Assembly (NCBI GenBank): GCA_045536965.1
Contig: JAZSON010000025.1
Coordinates: 29,134 to 93,133, forward strand
Length of the DNA stretch: 64,000 bases
Source of the DNA: UBA5448 sp045536965
GTDB taxonomy: Bacteria; Bacillota; Clostridia; Oscillospirales; SIG627
Direction: 5' to 3'
Position numbers and translations under genes: made by a program
In this document: positions 51,463 to 59,593 of the stretch, piece after piece
How positions within the stretch are numbered: position 1 is the first letter of the stretch
Layout of the letters: each line of letters begins with the position of its first letter
Notes under the pieces: generated by a model
What the model was told of the DNA's origin: nothing
The model's input: only the letters and a program-made list of their open reading frames with translations
The model's database searches: none

Positions 51463-51594
51463 ATTTGTATTCCTTTTTTGTCGATTGAACGGACGTATAA
51501 TTTTTTTTGAGCATTTCCGACTGTATGTATTATACCCTATCGGATTCCGTTTTTCAATAATAGATGTAATTTTACGAAAAAAGCGCGCGGTTTT

Positions 51595-52491
51595 TCAATG
51601 TGCGTGATGCCCGTGGTGACAATGGTGGTGAGAAATAGGTTCGTTTTTGCAGATTTTTTCATGGCAGTATTCGTCGGGTGATTCGATTTCAAGGGTTACG
51701 TGAGTGATTCCGTGATGGATAAGCTCTTCCCGTATTGCCCGTTTGACCGTTTTTGGATCACCGTCGGTTACGACGTGCATGGTGGCGTGATGGCTTTGCC
51801 CGTCGATGCTCCATAAATGGACGTGATGCACGTCGAGAACGCCGGTTATGATCTTCAAATGCTCCGCAATATCGGTTGCGTTCGTTTCGTTCGGGGCTTT
51901 TTCCAAAAAAACCGCCGCAGTCTCTTTTAGATTTTTTGCTGCGTTTATGAAAATGAAGATCGAGACGGCGATTGAGAGGATGGGGTCTATCAAAGCAAAA
52001 TCAGTCAAACGCATGACGATGGCGCCGACTAAAACGACCGCCCAGCCGAGAACGTCCTCCAGCATGTGCAGATTGACCGCTTTTTGATGGATGGAATGCT
52101 TGTCACGGGTAAAATACGCCGCGCAAAAGTTTACACTCACACCGACAAGGGCAAATAAGATCATGCCGTCGTAATCGATTTCGGAGGGATGCAGGATGCG
52201 GTGTATGCTGCTGTAAACCATCATGACCGCGCCGCACAAAAGCATGAGAGTGACGGTCAAGCTGCCGAAAACCGAATAACGTCCATACCCGTAGGTGTAT
52301 TTTTCGTCCGGCTCATTTTTGCTTTTCTTTTCCAAAAAATAAGAAAGCCCGATGCTTGCCGCATCCCCCATATCGTGCACGGCATCCGACGTGATGGCAA
52401 CGCTGCCGATAATATAACCGCCGATCAGCTCAAAGAGTGAAAAGAAAAAATTGAGAAGAAAGGCAATTAAAATGTTTTTTTCGGTTTTCAT
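51595..52491 (-). CDS. Cation diffusion facilitator family transporter
   Basis: The 298-residue membrane protein exports divalent metal ions such as Zn2+ in exchange for protons. Six helices are visible. The metal-site residues are in SDAVHDMGDA (helix 2) and HMLEDVLGW (helix 5). A cytoplasmic domain (VLDVHHVHLWSIDGQSHHATMHV) is followed by a His-rich tail ending HHHCHHGHHAH, a likely metal-binding extension. GGAGGAGA precedes the ATG. It is divergent from a TetR regulator, with a palindrome between them. Confidence 0.94.
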   Translation of the reverse strand: MKTEKNILIAFLLNFFFSLFELIGGYIIGSVAITSDAVHDMGDAASIGLSYFLEKKSKNEPDEKYTYGYGRYSVFGSLTVTLMLLCGAVMMVYSSIHRILHPSEIDYDGMILFALVGVSVNFCAAYFTRDKHSIHQKAVNLHMLEDVLGWAVVLVGAIVMRLTDFALIDPILSIAVSIFIFINAAKNLKETAAVFLEKAPNETNATDIAEHLKIITGVLDVHHVHLWSIDGQSHHATMHVVTDGDPKTVKRAIREELIHHGITHVTLEIESPDEYCHEKICKNEPISHHHCHHGHHAH

Positions 52492-52544
52492 GGTCTCCTC
52501 CCGTTGACGTATGTTTGAAATTCTGATACAATATATTCAATTCC

Positions 52545-52557
52545 GAACATGTTGTTC
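52545..52557. promoter_or_regulatory. Candidate TetR operator between the efflux gene and its regulator
   Basis: GAACA TGT TGTTC is a perfect five-base inverted repeat. On the minus strand it falls between TTGAAC and TATATT, a plausible promoter of the efflux gene. A related imperfect repeat (TTGTT...GAACAA) lies near 52606-52626, just ahead of the regulator. Confidence 0.5.
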
Positions 52558-52652
52558 AACTACATTGTAGCAAGCGGGGGATTTGTTGCAATATACGCTT
52601 TGAGTGTGTTGTTTCATACCGAACAAATCGCAAAAATTGTATGGAGAATGTT

Positions 52653-53204
52653 ATGGACAGACGAAGAAGAAAAACGAGAGAGGCGATTTTCGACGCCTTT
52701 ACAAAGCTGCTTGCCGAAAAAAAATACGAAAGGATCACGGTTGGCGACATCATCGAGGGGGCAGATATCGGCAGAGCGACCTTTTATGCGCATTTTGAAA
52801 CCAAGGATTACTTGCTGAAGGAATTTTGCGAGGAGCTGTTTTGCCACCTTTTCGATGCCGAGAAGGACGAGCGTCATATCCACCGTCATATATTTGACTG
52901 CGACTTTTCCGAATCGGTGTTTCTTCACCTGTTTAAGCATTTACAAAACAACGACCGCTATATTTTGAAGCTTTTGTCCTCGGATAACAACGAGCTGTTT
53001 TTACGCTATTTCGGTCAAAATCTCAAAGAATTGATCGAAAGCCACCTTTCCTTGTTTGAAAACGTCAGAAAAGAGGGGATCCCCGATGACTTTTGGAAGG
53101 AGCATATCGCGGCTGTTTTCGTGCAAACGGTCAGGTGGTGGGTACACAGCGGCATGCGGGAAAATGCCGAGCAGATAACGGAATATTTTTTCAAGGTCGT
53201 TTGA
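52653..53204 (+). CDS. TetR-family transcriptional regulator
   Basis: The ATG at 52653 follows GGAG by six bases and gives 183 residues; an ATG at 52641 has no ribosome site. The N-terminal helix-turn-helix is ITVGDIIEGADIGRATFYAHF, followed by a helical ligand domain of the TetR C-terminal type. It is divergent from the cation efflux gene and probably represses it. The ligand could be a metal, though no obvious Cys/His cluster beyond HIHRHIFDCDF is seen. Confidence 0.92.
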   Translation: MDRRRRKTREAIFDAFTKLLAEKKYERITVGDIIEGADIGRATFYAHFETKDYLLKEFCEELFCHLFDAEKDERHIHRHIFDCDFSESVFLHLFKHLQNNDRYILKLLSSDNNELFLRYFGQNLKELIESHLSLFENVRKEGIPDDFWKEHIAAVFVQTVRWWVHSGMRENAEQITEYFFKVV

Positions 53205-53217
53205 TGCGCTTTTCCTC

Positions 53218-53246
53218 TTGCAAATTGTTGCGGAATGGTATATAAT
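53218..53246 (+). promoter_or_regulatory. Sigma-A promoter of the lipoprotein gene
   Basis: TTGCAA at 53218 and TATAAT at 53241 are 17 bases apart. Confidence 0.72.
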
Positions 53247-53276
53247 ATGTCGATCAACAGAAAGGAAGATACGATT

Positions 53277-54656
53277 ATGAAAAAACTACTTTGTATGCTT
53301 TGCTGTCTTGCGCTGCTTGTGAGTATGTTCTCCTGCGGCTCTTCCGAGGGAGATCTCGGCGGAGATGAGGGGAACAACGATCAGGGAAATGCCGATAACG
53401 ACAACGGCGCCGGAACGGGTGATGAAACCTTGGGCGTTTGGGAGGAAAAGGAGCTTTCCGCTCCCGCGTTAAGTGACGTGAGCACGAAAACCGTGACCGG
53501 TGTAACGGAATACGGCGAGGAATACGAGTTGACTCTCCATACCACGCCCATTCAGATAGACAAAGATGGCCTGAAAGCCAAATTGGAGTCTATTCCTTTT
53601 ATCCAAAACAACTACTATCTGGGCGAAATACTCGACGAAACCGCCGAGTCCCGTTATACGACCGAATTTAATTTTACCTATGAATACAGCGTCGTGGGAC
53701 AGCTCAAGGAAGGATATACCGTCCAGACCGATACCTATTACAGCCAATTTGCAGTTAAAGTTTATTACAATCCTCTGGTTTATACCAACAGCTACCGCAT
53801 TGAGATCACTTTCGATGCTTCTCCCATTTCCACCTTTACCCAAAGCAATCATATGTTTGTTTTGAAGGAGCTTGTCGGCGAGAGCGTTGCCGAATTTTTG
53901 GTCAAGGGTAAAAACCAGGGCGGAGCATTCCCAGGCCGCGACTGCGGACAGTTTGAAATGTATCAGACCGCCGAGGTGGGTGTAGCCACCTATTTCTTCA
54001 GTCGTTACATGGATACGCATTATATGGATAACCACAAGAAGATTACCTATAGTTTTGGTGTGAAGAGTCTCACAACGCCCGAACCGTCTTCTTATATTGT
54101 CTATAACGGGGATTATGCGTCGGTCTATCCCTCCTTCCCGCGCAAGCTGACCGACGTGGTGGCACCGACCGTCACCGCCAGCGATCCCTTTGAAATTGAC
54201 TTTTTGAAGGAATGTATCGACGTTTCCGGAGATTACACTCTGCCTGCCCACGACAGCCGTAAACTCCATACCCTTACAAAGTTCATCTGCAAGGATTATG
54301 AGATATACAGTGCGCGTTTCTATACTCCGCGCTGTGAGATCTCCTATTCGCTTACGATGCAAAACAACAAAGTGGTCGATGCCAATCTTTTCTGTGAAGC
54401 ACCTACGGGTGAAATGAACGGTGCCACGAGAGAGGACGCTTTTAATCTCTTGAAGCAAACCTTGAATCTCTCAACGAACAATGCTTTGGCATCTCTCACT
54501 TTCGCTGATTTGAAGTTTAACGAAGAAGGTCAGAGCGAAGCATATAATGGCTCCATGACCTTGTTTGGTATGCCCCTTGGCACCGAGGTCGAATTTTATC
54601 TATATGACTATGAGGGTACGATCAGCGGCAGCTATCGTATGTGGGCGCGTTCCTAA
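53277..54656 (+). CDS. Lipoprotein, function unknown
   Basis: The 459-residue product starts MKKLLCMLCCLALLVSMFSC; the lipid cysteine is residue 20, followed by a Gly/Asn/Asp-rich linker to about residue 60. The rest is a beta-rich exterior domain with many Tyr and Thr residues (for example TTEFNFTYEYSVVG). AAAGGAAG precedes the ATG at 53277. It is a single-gene unit between its own promoter and terminator. I do not recognise a family. Confidence 0.8.
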   Translation: MKKLLCMLCCLALLVSMFSCGSSEGDLGGDEGNNDQGNADNDNGAGTGDETLGVWEEKELSAPALSDVSTKTVTGVTEYGEEYELTLHTTPIQIDKDGLKAKLESIPFIQNNYYLGEILDETAESRYTTEFNFTYEYSVVGQLKEGYTVQTDTYYSQFAVKVYYNPLVYTNSYRIEITFDASPISTFTQSNHMFVLKELVGESVAEFLVKGKNQGGAFPGRDCGQFEMYQTAEVGVATYFFSRYMDTHYMDNHKKITYSFGVKSLTTPEPSSYIVYNGDYASVYPSFPRKLTDVVAPTVTASDPFEIDFLKECIDVSGDYTLPAHDSRKLHTLTKFICKDYEIYSARFYTPRCEISYSLTMQNNKVVDANLFCEAPTGEMNGATREDAFNLLKQTLNLSTNNALASLTFADLKFNEEGQSEAYNGSMTLFGMPLGTEVEFYLYDYEGTISGSYRMWARS

Positions 54657-54679
54657 ACGGTTTTGTAGCAAAGAATTGA

Positions 54680-54720
54680 AAAAAGCCCTTGTTTGTTATT
54701 TGGCAAACAAGGGCTTTTTT
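54680..54720. terminator. Bidirectional terminator between the lipoprotein and ECF genes
   Basis: AAAAGCCCTTGTTTG and CAAACAAGGGCTTTT form a 15-base-pair stem with a short loop. Confidence 0.88.
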
Positions 54721-54724
54721 AGCT

Positions 54725-55240
54725 TTAACGGCTGAAGGTATCCTCGTAAAACAGCTTTTCAAGCAGCTTTGATAAAGGAACGATCAGCATTCCGGCGCAA
54801 AGGTTTCCCATTCCGTGTATGGCATCCCAGGGAAGACCGGCTATGATCCAGGCAATCGTTTGCTTTAGATCAAATCCAAACAACCATGCTTGGGCAGGAG
54901 CATAGAGTGTGCCGAAGGCAAAGCCGTGCAAAGCGCACACAAGGGGATATACAATACACTTTGCCTTGTTTGGTATCTTTTTGGGTAACAGCATTACCAT
55001 TCCCCAAAGGATGGTCCAGATATACAGGTATGGTATCCACCACAGAGAAAAACCGGCGTACAATCCGTTGATCAGCACGTAGATATAGATGGGGATCAGT
55101 GCTTTCTTTCTGAAAACGACTGTGAAAACGCAGGTGAACATTCCGAGCAGGTGAATGTTCGGTAAGACCTCCATGATGATCTTTGAACAGAACATAAGGG
55201 TGCCGAGAATGGGAAACACAATGATTTCCCGCAAACGCAA
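54725..55240 (-). CDS. ECF transporter S component, probable cobalamin specificity
   Basis: The 171-residue protein has about six hydrophobic helices and the S-component look (LREIIVFPILGTLMFCSK, then GLYAGFSLWWIPYLYIW). Such proteins bind a vitamin and join the EcfT-EcfAA' module, which is not in this window. The start is taken as the TTG at 55240, behind AAAGG; an in-frame TTG at 55285 overlapping the upstream gene is also possible. It follows a DUF4430 lipoprotein under a cobalamin riboswitch, so corrinoid uptake is the best inference. Confidence 0.85.
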   Translation of the reverse strand: MRLREIIVFPILGTLMFCSKIIMEVLPNIHLLGMFTCVFTVVFRKKALIPIYIYVLINGLYAGFSLWWIPYLYIWTILWGMVMLLPKKIPNKAKCIVYPLVCALHGFAFGTLYAPAQAWLFGFDLKQTIAWIIAGLPWDAIHGMGNLCAGMLIVPLSKLLEKLFYEDTFSR

Positions 55241-55268
55241 GGCGTTGTGACCTTTTGCGTGCGGACGT

Positions 55269-55697
55269 TTATTTGGTGTAGGCAAGTTGATAGGTTACGT
55301 TTTCTGTAATATCGGTGGAATCCACACCGGTGGATGCATATTCCCCGTCGATATAGAAAGCCCAATAGCTTTTGTCCACGTCATAATCGGCTTTCATTCC
55401 GTTGACAACCTTTACGTAAAGACCGAATTCGCTTTCATCTCCTGCAATGAGCTTGTGTTCAAGGAGGGCTGCGCCGACGGTCTTCTTGTCGGTTTTTAGG
55501 GTGAAGGTAACCGCTTGTTCTTCTGCGGTCACCTCGACGACCAGTGTTTTGGCGCCGTCGCCGAACGTTGTGTCCTCGAGGTAAGTCGCGTTTTCCCACA
55601 CGCCTGTTTTTTCTACCGCGTTGCCGCAGGCGAAAAGACTTAAAAGGCAGGTGAGTACAAGGAGAACGGTGATGATTGATCTGAACGTTTTTTTCAT
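55269..55697 (-). CDS. DUF4430-domain lipoprotein, probable corrinoid-binding
   Basis: The 142-residue protein has a lipoprotein signal ending LLSLFACGN (cysteine about 24). The domain that follows (VEVTAEEQAVTFTLKTDKKT, then KADYDVDKSYWAFYIDGEY) matches DUF4430, which is related to the cobalamin-binding domain of transcobalamin. The start at 55697 follows AAAGGA; the long frame above it overlaps the riboswitch. Together with the next gene it probably captures cobalamin at the cell surface and passes it to the ECF transporter. Confidence 0.9.
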   Translation of the reverse strand: MKKTFRSIITVLLVLTCLLSLFACGNAVEKTGVWENATYLEDTTFGDGAKTLVVEVTAEEQAVTFTLKTDKKTVGAALLEHKLIAGDESEFGLYVKVVNGMKADYDVDKSYWAFYIDGEYASTGVDSTDITENVTYQLAYTK

Positions 55698-55730
55698 TTT
55701 GCTCAATCCTTTCAAAATTTGCAAAAGGAT

Positions 55731-55759
55731 AAAATAAAAGTACCCTTCAATGGGGTACT
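55731..55759 (-). terminator. Attenuator hairpin of the cobalamin leader
   Basis: On the minus strand AGTACCC pairs with GGGTACT and is followed by TTTATTTTA, about 35 bases before the DUF4430 start codon. It is placed as the switching terminator of the riboswitch. Confidence 0.7.
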
Positions 55760-55871
55760 GTGAGCAAGGTTTCGGTATCCTGTCATACCAAAAACGTACA
55801 GAAAGAGAAATCTCCGTCTGTATTGTTACACATCTCCCCAATTTGCCCAAGAGACTTTTATGTGTCACAAA

Positions 55872-55985
55872 CCGATAAGCATTCCGACTTGACTTGATAA
55901 AACAAGAGTTACGGTAATGGCTGTTGCCGCGGATTCACACCGCGATTTCCTTATCCCCGAACAGTACCGTCTTGCAGTACGTCCG
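55872..55985 (-). ncRNA. Cobalamin riboswitch
   Basis: Read on the minus strand, the leader has the conserved cobalamin blocks in order: GGTACTG with GGGATAAGGAA, then GGTGTGAATCCGCGG, then CAACAGCCATTACCGTAA (the B12-box region), and finally AAGTCGGAATGCTTATCGG. Length, order and the downstream terminator all fit. It lies in the 5' leader between the promoter at 56040-56068 and the DUF4430 lipoprotein gene. It should stop expression when cobalamin is plentiful. Confidence 0.82.
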
Positions 55986-56039
55986 ACAACAAATGACAAA
56001 GCACTTGATGGTCTGTGTTTATTCTTTTGTCGTACGTTT

Positions 56040-56068
56040 ATTGTAGCACAAGTAACGGTCAATGTCAA
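56040..56068 (-). promoter_or_regulatory. Sigma-A promoter of the cobalamin uptake operon
   Basis: On the minus strand TTGACA (56068-56063) and TACAAT (56045-56040) are 17 bases apart, giving a leader of about 335 bases. Confidence 0.8.
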
Positions 56069-56117
56069 GGAACATGCAAAAAACACGCGGAGAAGAAAGA
56101 ATATATCCCTTGTTCGC

Positions 56118-56146
56118 TGTTGACAATCGTGGGTATTTAAGGTAAA
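56118..56146 (+). promoter_or_regulatory. Sigma-A promoter of the WbsX-like gene
   Basis: TTGACA at 56118 and TAAACT at 56141 are 17 bases apart, about 45 bases before the start codon. Confidence 0.75.
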
Positions 56147-56191
56147 CTACGAAAAGAATATGCGGAGTTTTTTATCCAAAAGGAGAGAAAT

Positions 56192-57316
56192 ATGAAAAAG
56201 CGATATGATGTAGCTGCCTATGTTTGGCCATCTTATACGGGCGATTGCCCTCAAACCAGAGTGTTTTGGGAGCAGGGGATGGGTGAATGGCAGACCGTTC
56301 ATACCGCTGCTCCGAAATTTGAGGGGCATCAGTGGCCGAGAAAGCCGCTTTGGGGGTATTGCAACGAGGCCAATCCCGATGTTATGGAAATGCAAATCAA
56401 CTGCGCCACGCGGCACGGTGTGAATGTTTTTATCTACGACTGGTATTGGTACGATAACCGTCCTTTTTTACAGCAGTGCTTGGAAAACGGTTTTATGAAG
56501 GCAGAAAACCGCGACAAAATGCAGTTTTACTTGATGTGGGCAAACCACGATGTGAACTACTTGTGGGACAAGAGAAATTCCGATATTATGCCTGAATCCA
56601 CCGTGCTTTACAGCGGCAAGCACACCTCATACGAATTTGAGTGCGCCACCGATTATATTGTAGAGCATTATTTTAATGAGCCCAACTACTATAAGATTGA
56701 CGGCAAACCTGTTTTCATGTTCTATCTGTTGCAGACCACCGTCGAGGGTTTGGGTGGAATCGAACAGACCAAAGAGGCCATTGCGCGCTTCAGGGAAAAG
56801 GCGATTCGCGCAGGACACAAGGGCATCTATTTGCAGACCTTGATGATCGGTGACGGAAAGACCACGCTGATGGGGGACGGATTGGGCGGTGCAGAATCGC
56901 CATTTGATCTGGTGAAAGCGGCGGAAGAAGTGGGGATTGATGCCTTTACACACTATCAGTTTGTCAGTTTGGTCAATAACATCGATACCACCTATGAGGA
57001 GATTATTCCCAAGGTCGTGGCAAGATACAACGAGATCAAGAGCCAAACAAAACTTGCCTATTATCCTCATGTGGCGATCGGTTGGGATAACAATGTCCGT
57101 TTTGAAAAGACTTTCAAATCGAAAATTTTAAGAAATAACACCCCTGAAAATTTTGAAAAGATGCTTTTGGAAGCCAAAAAGTTTGCCGATACCAACGAAG
57201 TGCCCCTCATCACTATCAATTCATGGAACGAATGGACAGAAGGCAGCTATCTTGAGCCGGATGATCTGTACGGTTACGGATATTTAGAGGCAGTCAAGAG
57301 AACGTTTTTGGATTAA
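56192..57316 (+). CDS. WbsX/GH99-like glycan-acting protein
   Basis: The 374-residue protein has no signal peptide. Conserved blocks of the WbsX (GH99-like TIM barrel) family are visible: YVWPSYTGD at the start, HGVNVFIYDWYWYDNRP, LMWANHD, and near the end ITINSWNEWTEGSYLEPD. Relatives occur in polysaccharide loci and were annotated as glycosyltransferases, though the fold is that of a glycoside hydrolase. Here it stands alone with its own promoter and terminator, so its substrate is unknown. Confidence 0.88.
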   Translation: MKKRYDVAAYVWPSYTGDCPQTRVFWEQGMGEWQTVHTAAPKFEGHQWPRKPLWGYCNEANPDVMEMQINCATRHGVNVFIYDWYWYDNRPFLQQCLENGFMKAENRDKMQFYLMWANHDVNYLWDKRNSDIMPESTVLYSGKHTSYEFECATDYIVEHYFNEPNYYKIDGKPVFMFYLLQTTVEGLGGIEQTKEAIARFREKAIRAGHKGIYLQTLMIGDGKTTLMGDGLGGAESPFDLVKAAEEVGIDAFTHYQFVSLVNNIDTTYEEIIPKVVARYNEIKSQTKLAYYPHVAIGWDNNVRFEKTFKSKILRNNTPENFEKMLLEAKKFADTNEVPLITINSWNEWTEGSYLEPDDLYGYGYLEAVKRTFLD

Positions 57317-57322
57317 AAAAGA

Positions 57323-57361
57323 GGTCGCCGTCAAATTTGACGGCGACCATTTGTATTTTTT
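57323..57361. terminator. Bidirectional terminator between the WbsX-like gene and ackA
   Basis: GGTCGCCGTCAAA and TTTGACGGCGACC form a perfect 26-base palindrome with T-rich tails on both strands. Confidence 0.85.
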
Positions 57362-57366
57362 GGAAA

Positions 57367-58599
57367 TTAACCTAAAAAGGTGCGGACGTATTTTTTACCG
57401 TCGCGAACGACCGATGCGGTATCCTGTGCGATGACCAGCTCTTCGTTGGTGGGGATAACAGCGATCTTGACCTTGGAATCGGCGGCGGAAATGATGTTGT
57501 CTTCGGGATGCTCTCTGTAAGCAAGGTTCTTTTGGAGATCCAACTTGATGCCCAAGAATTCCATATCGTTGGTAGCCATTTCGCGTACGATGGGGGTGTT
57601 TTCACCGATGCCTGCAGTGAAGATGAGGGCATCCAAGCCGTTCATGGCTGCTGCATAGGAACCGATGTACTTTTTGATGCCGTAGGCAAGGATCTTGGTG
57701 GCGAGGATGGCGTCCTCGTTGCCCTCGGCCATGGCGGCGCAGATATCACGCATATCGCTGGAAATGGTGGAAACGCCCAGGATACCGCACTTCTTGTTCA
57801 TATAGTTGTTCATTTCAGAGGGGGAGAGGTTCAGTTTTTCCATCAGATAAGGAACGATGGCGGGGTCCATGCAACCGCAACGGGAACCCATGATCACACC
57901 TTCGAGAGGGGTAAAGCCCATGCTGGTGTCGATGACTTTGCCGTTTTTCACAGCCGAGATAGAAGAACCGTTGCCGAGGTGGCAGGTGATGATCTTGCAG
58001 TTGTCGGGATTAAGACCGAGTTCTTCGATGGCTTTTCCGGAAACGTAGCGGTGAGAGGTGCCGTGGAAGCCGTAGCGGCGGACACGATAGGTGTCATATA
58101 CTTCCTTGGGAACGGCATAACGGTATGCCTCTTCGGGCATGGTTTGATGGAAAGCGGTGTCGAAAACAAGGACTTGCGGGGTGTTTTTCATAGCGGCCAT
58201 GCAGCCCTCGATGCCCATGATGTGAGCGGCAGTGTGAAGAGGAGCAAGGTCGATACATTTATTTAAGTCTTCCATGACGGTGTCGTCAACCAAAACGGCT
58301 TCAGAGAACCAAGGACCGCCGTGCACGATGCGATGACCGACGGCATAGATCTCGTCCATGGACTTAATGCAGCCGAGCTCGGGATCCAGCAGCTTGGCGA
58401 TAACAGCGTTGATCGCTTCCTCGTGGGTGGGCATGGAGACCTCTTCGGTGCGTTTTTCGTTGCCGGTGGCGGCATGGGTGATGGCACCGTCGATACCGAT
58501 ACGGTCACAGATACCTTTTGCCAAAACCGACTGGGTCTCCATTTCAAAGAGTTGGTATTTCAGTGATGAACTGCCTGCGTTTACAACCAGAATTTTCAT
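57367..58599 (-). CDS. ackA: Acetate kinase
   Basis: The 410-residue enzyme converts acetyl phosphate and ADP to acetate and ATP, the main substrate-level step of clostridial fermentation. It has the ASKHA phosphate motif NAGSSSLKYQLF at residue 7, HGTSHRYVS, GNGSSISAV and the adenosine motif TAGIGENTPIVR. GAAGGAG precedes the ATG. No phosphotransacetylase gene is next to it. Confidence 0.97.
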   Translation of the reverse strand: MKILVVNAGSSSLKYQLFEMETQSVLAKGICDRIGIDGAITHAATGNEKRTEEVSMPTHEEAINAVIAKLLDPELGCIKSMDEIYAVGHRIVHGGPWFSEAVLVDDTVMEDLNKCIDLAPLHTAAHIMGIEGCMAAMKNTPQVLVFDTAFHQTMPEEAYRYAVPKEVYDTYRVRRYGFHGTSHRYVSGKAIEELGLNPDNCKIITCHLGNGSSISAVKNGKVIDTSMGFTPLEGVIMGSRCGCMDPAIVPYLMEKLNLSPSEMNNYMNKKCGILGVSTISSDMRDICAAMAEGNEDAILATKILAYGIKKYIGSYAAAMNGLDALIFTAGIGENTPIVREMATNDMEFLGIKLDLQKNLAYREHPEDNIISAADSKVKIAVIPTNEELVIAQDTASVVRDGKKYVRTFLG

Positions 58600-58632
58600 A
58601 ATTTATTCTCCTTCGAGCGTTTTATCCCAGTT

Positions 58633-58661
58633 ATTATAGTACAGTTTTTTTAAAAAAGCAA
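58633..58661 (-). promoter_or_regulatory. Sigma-A promoter of ackA
   Basis: On the minus strand TTGCTT (58661-58656) and TATAAT (58638-58633) are 17 bases apart. Confidence 0.75.
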
Positions 58662-58738
58662 GGGAGTGAGCAAACTTCTTGCAAATCTTTGTAAAATTAT
58701 CCTTTTTCTTCTCGGGTTGAGGGGAAAATAATGTCGTT

Positions 58739-58918
58739 TTAATCAGATGTGTTCTTTTTATCCCGCTCTTTGGGCAGATGGTCGCAGGTCTTTTTACCGC
58801 ATTGGCCTGCATAGGGACAACCTGTGCATCCGCGGTTATTCTTTTTGGTGCGAATCATATACCATATATTCAAGGCCGCGACAGCCAACAAGATAAATAC
58901 TACGATTCCCGTTGCCAT
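58739..58918 (-). CDS. FeoB-associated Cys-rich membrane protein
   Basis: The 59-residue protein has one N-terminal membrane helix (about residues 4-22) followed by a short Cys-rich tail with CTGCPYAGQCGKKTC, the pattern of the FeoB-associated family. AAGGA precedes the ATG. No feoA or feoB is in the window. It is divergent from a DtxR-type metal repressor, which supports a role in iron uptake. Confidence 0.85.
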   Translation of the reverse strand: MATGIVVFILLAVAALNIWYMIRTKKNNRGCTGCPYAGQCGKKTCDHLPKERDKKNTSD

Positions 58919-58965
58919 AAAAAATCCTTTTTGTTATTTTTATTATTGTTTTCTGACAAGATGCT

Positions 58966-58993
58966 ATTATATGTATTTTTTTCGATTTGTCAA
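58966..58993 (-). promoter_or_regulatory. Sigma-A promoter of the FeoB-associated gene
   Basis: On the minus strand TTGACA (58993-58988) and TATAAT (58971-58966) are 16 bases apart. Confidence 0.78.
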
Positions 58994-59021
58994 GTGAGGA
59001 TTGGAAGTGAAAAAGTTAAAG

Positions 59022-59050
59022 TTGATTTTATTTTTTCTTTGTGGTATTCT
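59022..59050 (+). promoter_or_regulatory. Probable sigma-A promoter of the DtxR-type gene
   Basis: TTGATT at 59022 and TATTCT at 59045 are 17 bases apart. Confidence 0.55.
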
Positions 59051-59091
59051 ATAAGAGAGCAAACAGGAAATATTGTTTTGGAGCGTGTATT

Positions 59092-59463
59092 ATGGCTTTA
59101 CTGTCTTCGGGGGAGATGTATCTTGAAACCATCTACTTGCTTTGCAAGGATGGCGCATCTGTGCGATCTGTGGATGTTGCGGAGTATATGAATTTTTCTA
59201 AGCCCAGTGTCAGCCGCGCGGTGGGGCTTTTAAAAAAAGAAAATTATATTGTTGTGGACGACAGCGGACTGATCACCTTGACTGAAATAGGGTATGTTCT
59301 TGCACAAAAAATTTACGAGAGACATACACTGTTAACTAAGGTGCTTATGTCGCTCGGTGTAGATGAAGAAACGGCTTCGACGGATGCTTGTCGTATTGAG
59401 CATGTCATCAGCGATAAATCTTTTGAGATGATCAAAAAACATATGGAAAAATCGGCCGATTGA
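59092..59463 (+). CDS. DtxR/MntR-family metal-dependent repressor
   Basis: The 123-residue protein begins at the ATG at 59092 behind GGAG. The winged helix-turn-helix (SVDVAEYMNFSKPSVSRAVGLL) is followed by a metal-binding dimerisation region with the ligands E11, C-x2-EH (DACRIEHVI) and H-containing helices typical of DtxR/MntR. The SH3-like C-terminal domain of DtxR is absent, as in MntR. It is divergent from the FeoB-associated gene and probably represses it when iron or manganese is bound. Confidence 0.92.
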   Translation: MALLSSGEMYLETIYLLCKDGASVRSVDVAEYMNFSKPSVSRAVGLLKKENYIVVDDSGLITLTEIGYVLAQKIYERHTLLTKVLMSLGVDEETASTDACRIEHVISDKSFEMIKKHMEKSAD

Positions 59464-59483
59464 GCCGAAAAATATTTTGACTG

Positions 59484-59561
59484 AAAACAGCAGAGAGTTT
59501 TTGCAGTGTAGTCCCGAAAGTGCTGACTTTTGTGGGTTTACAAAAAACTCTCTGCTGTTTT
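59484..59561. repeat. Long perfect hairpin after the DtxR-type gene
   Basis: AAAACAGCAGAGAGTTTTT (59484-59502) is repeated inverted at 59543-59561, giving a 19-base-pair stem around a 40-base loop. It can act as a terminator, but the loop is much longer than in the other terminators of this window. Confidence 0.7.
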
Positions 59562-59593
59562 TATTGCATGTTCGGATACAGTGATTTGCTGTT

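Noticed and set aside
50924..51514. 196-codon frame spanning the mobile-element debris
   Set aside because: Its first half overlaps the well-supported 79-residue gene in another frame and its last part is translated hairpin array; only the middle is kept as a remnant.
53235..53276. Upstream extension of the lipoprotein at 53277
   Set aside because: The extension overlaps the -10 box and would bury the lipoprotein signal; the ATG at 53277 has a proper ribosome site.
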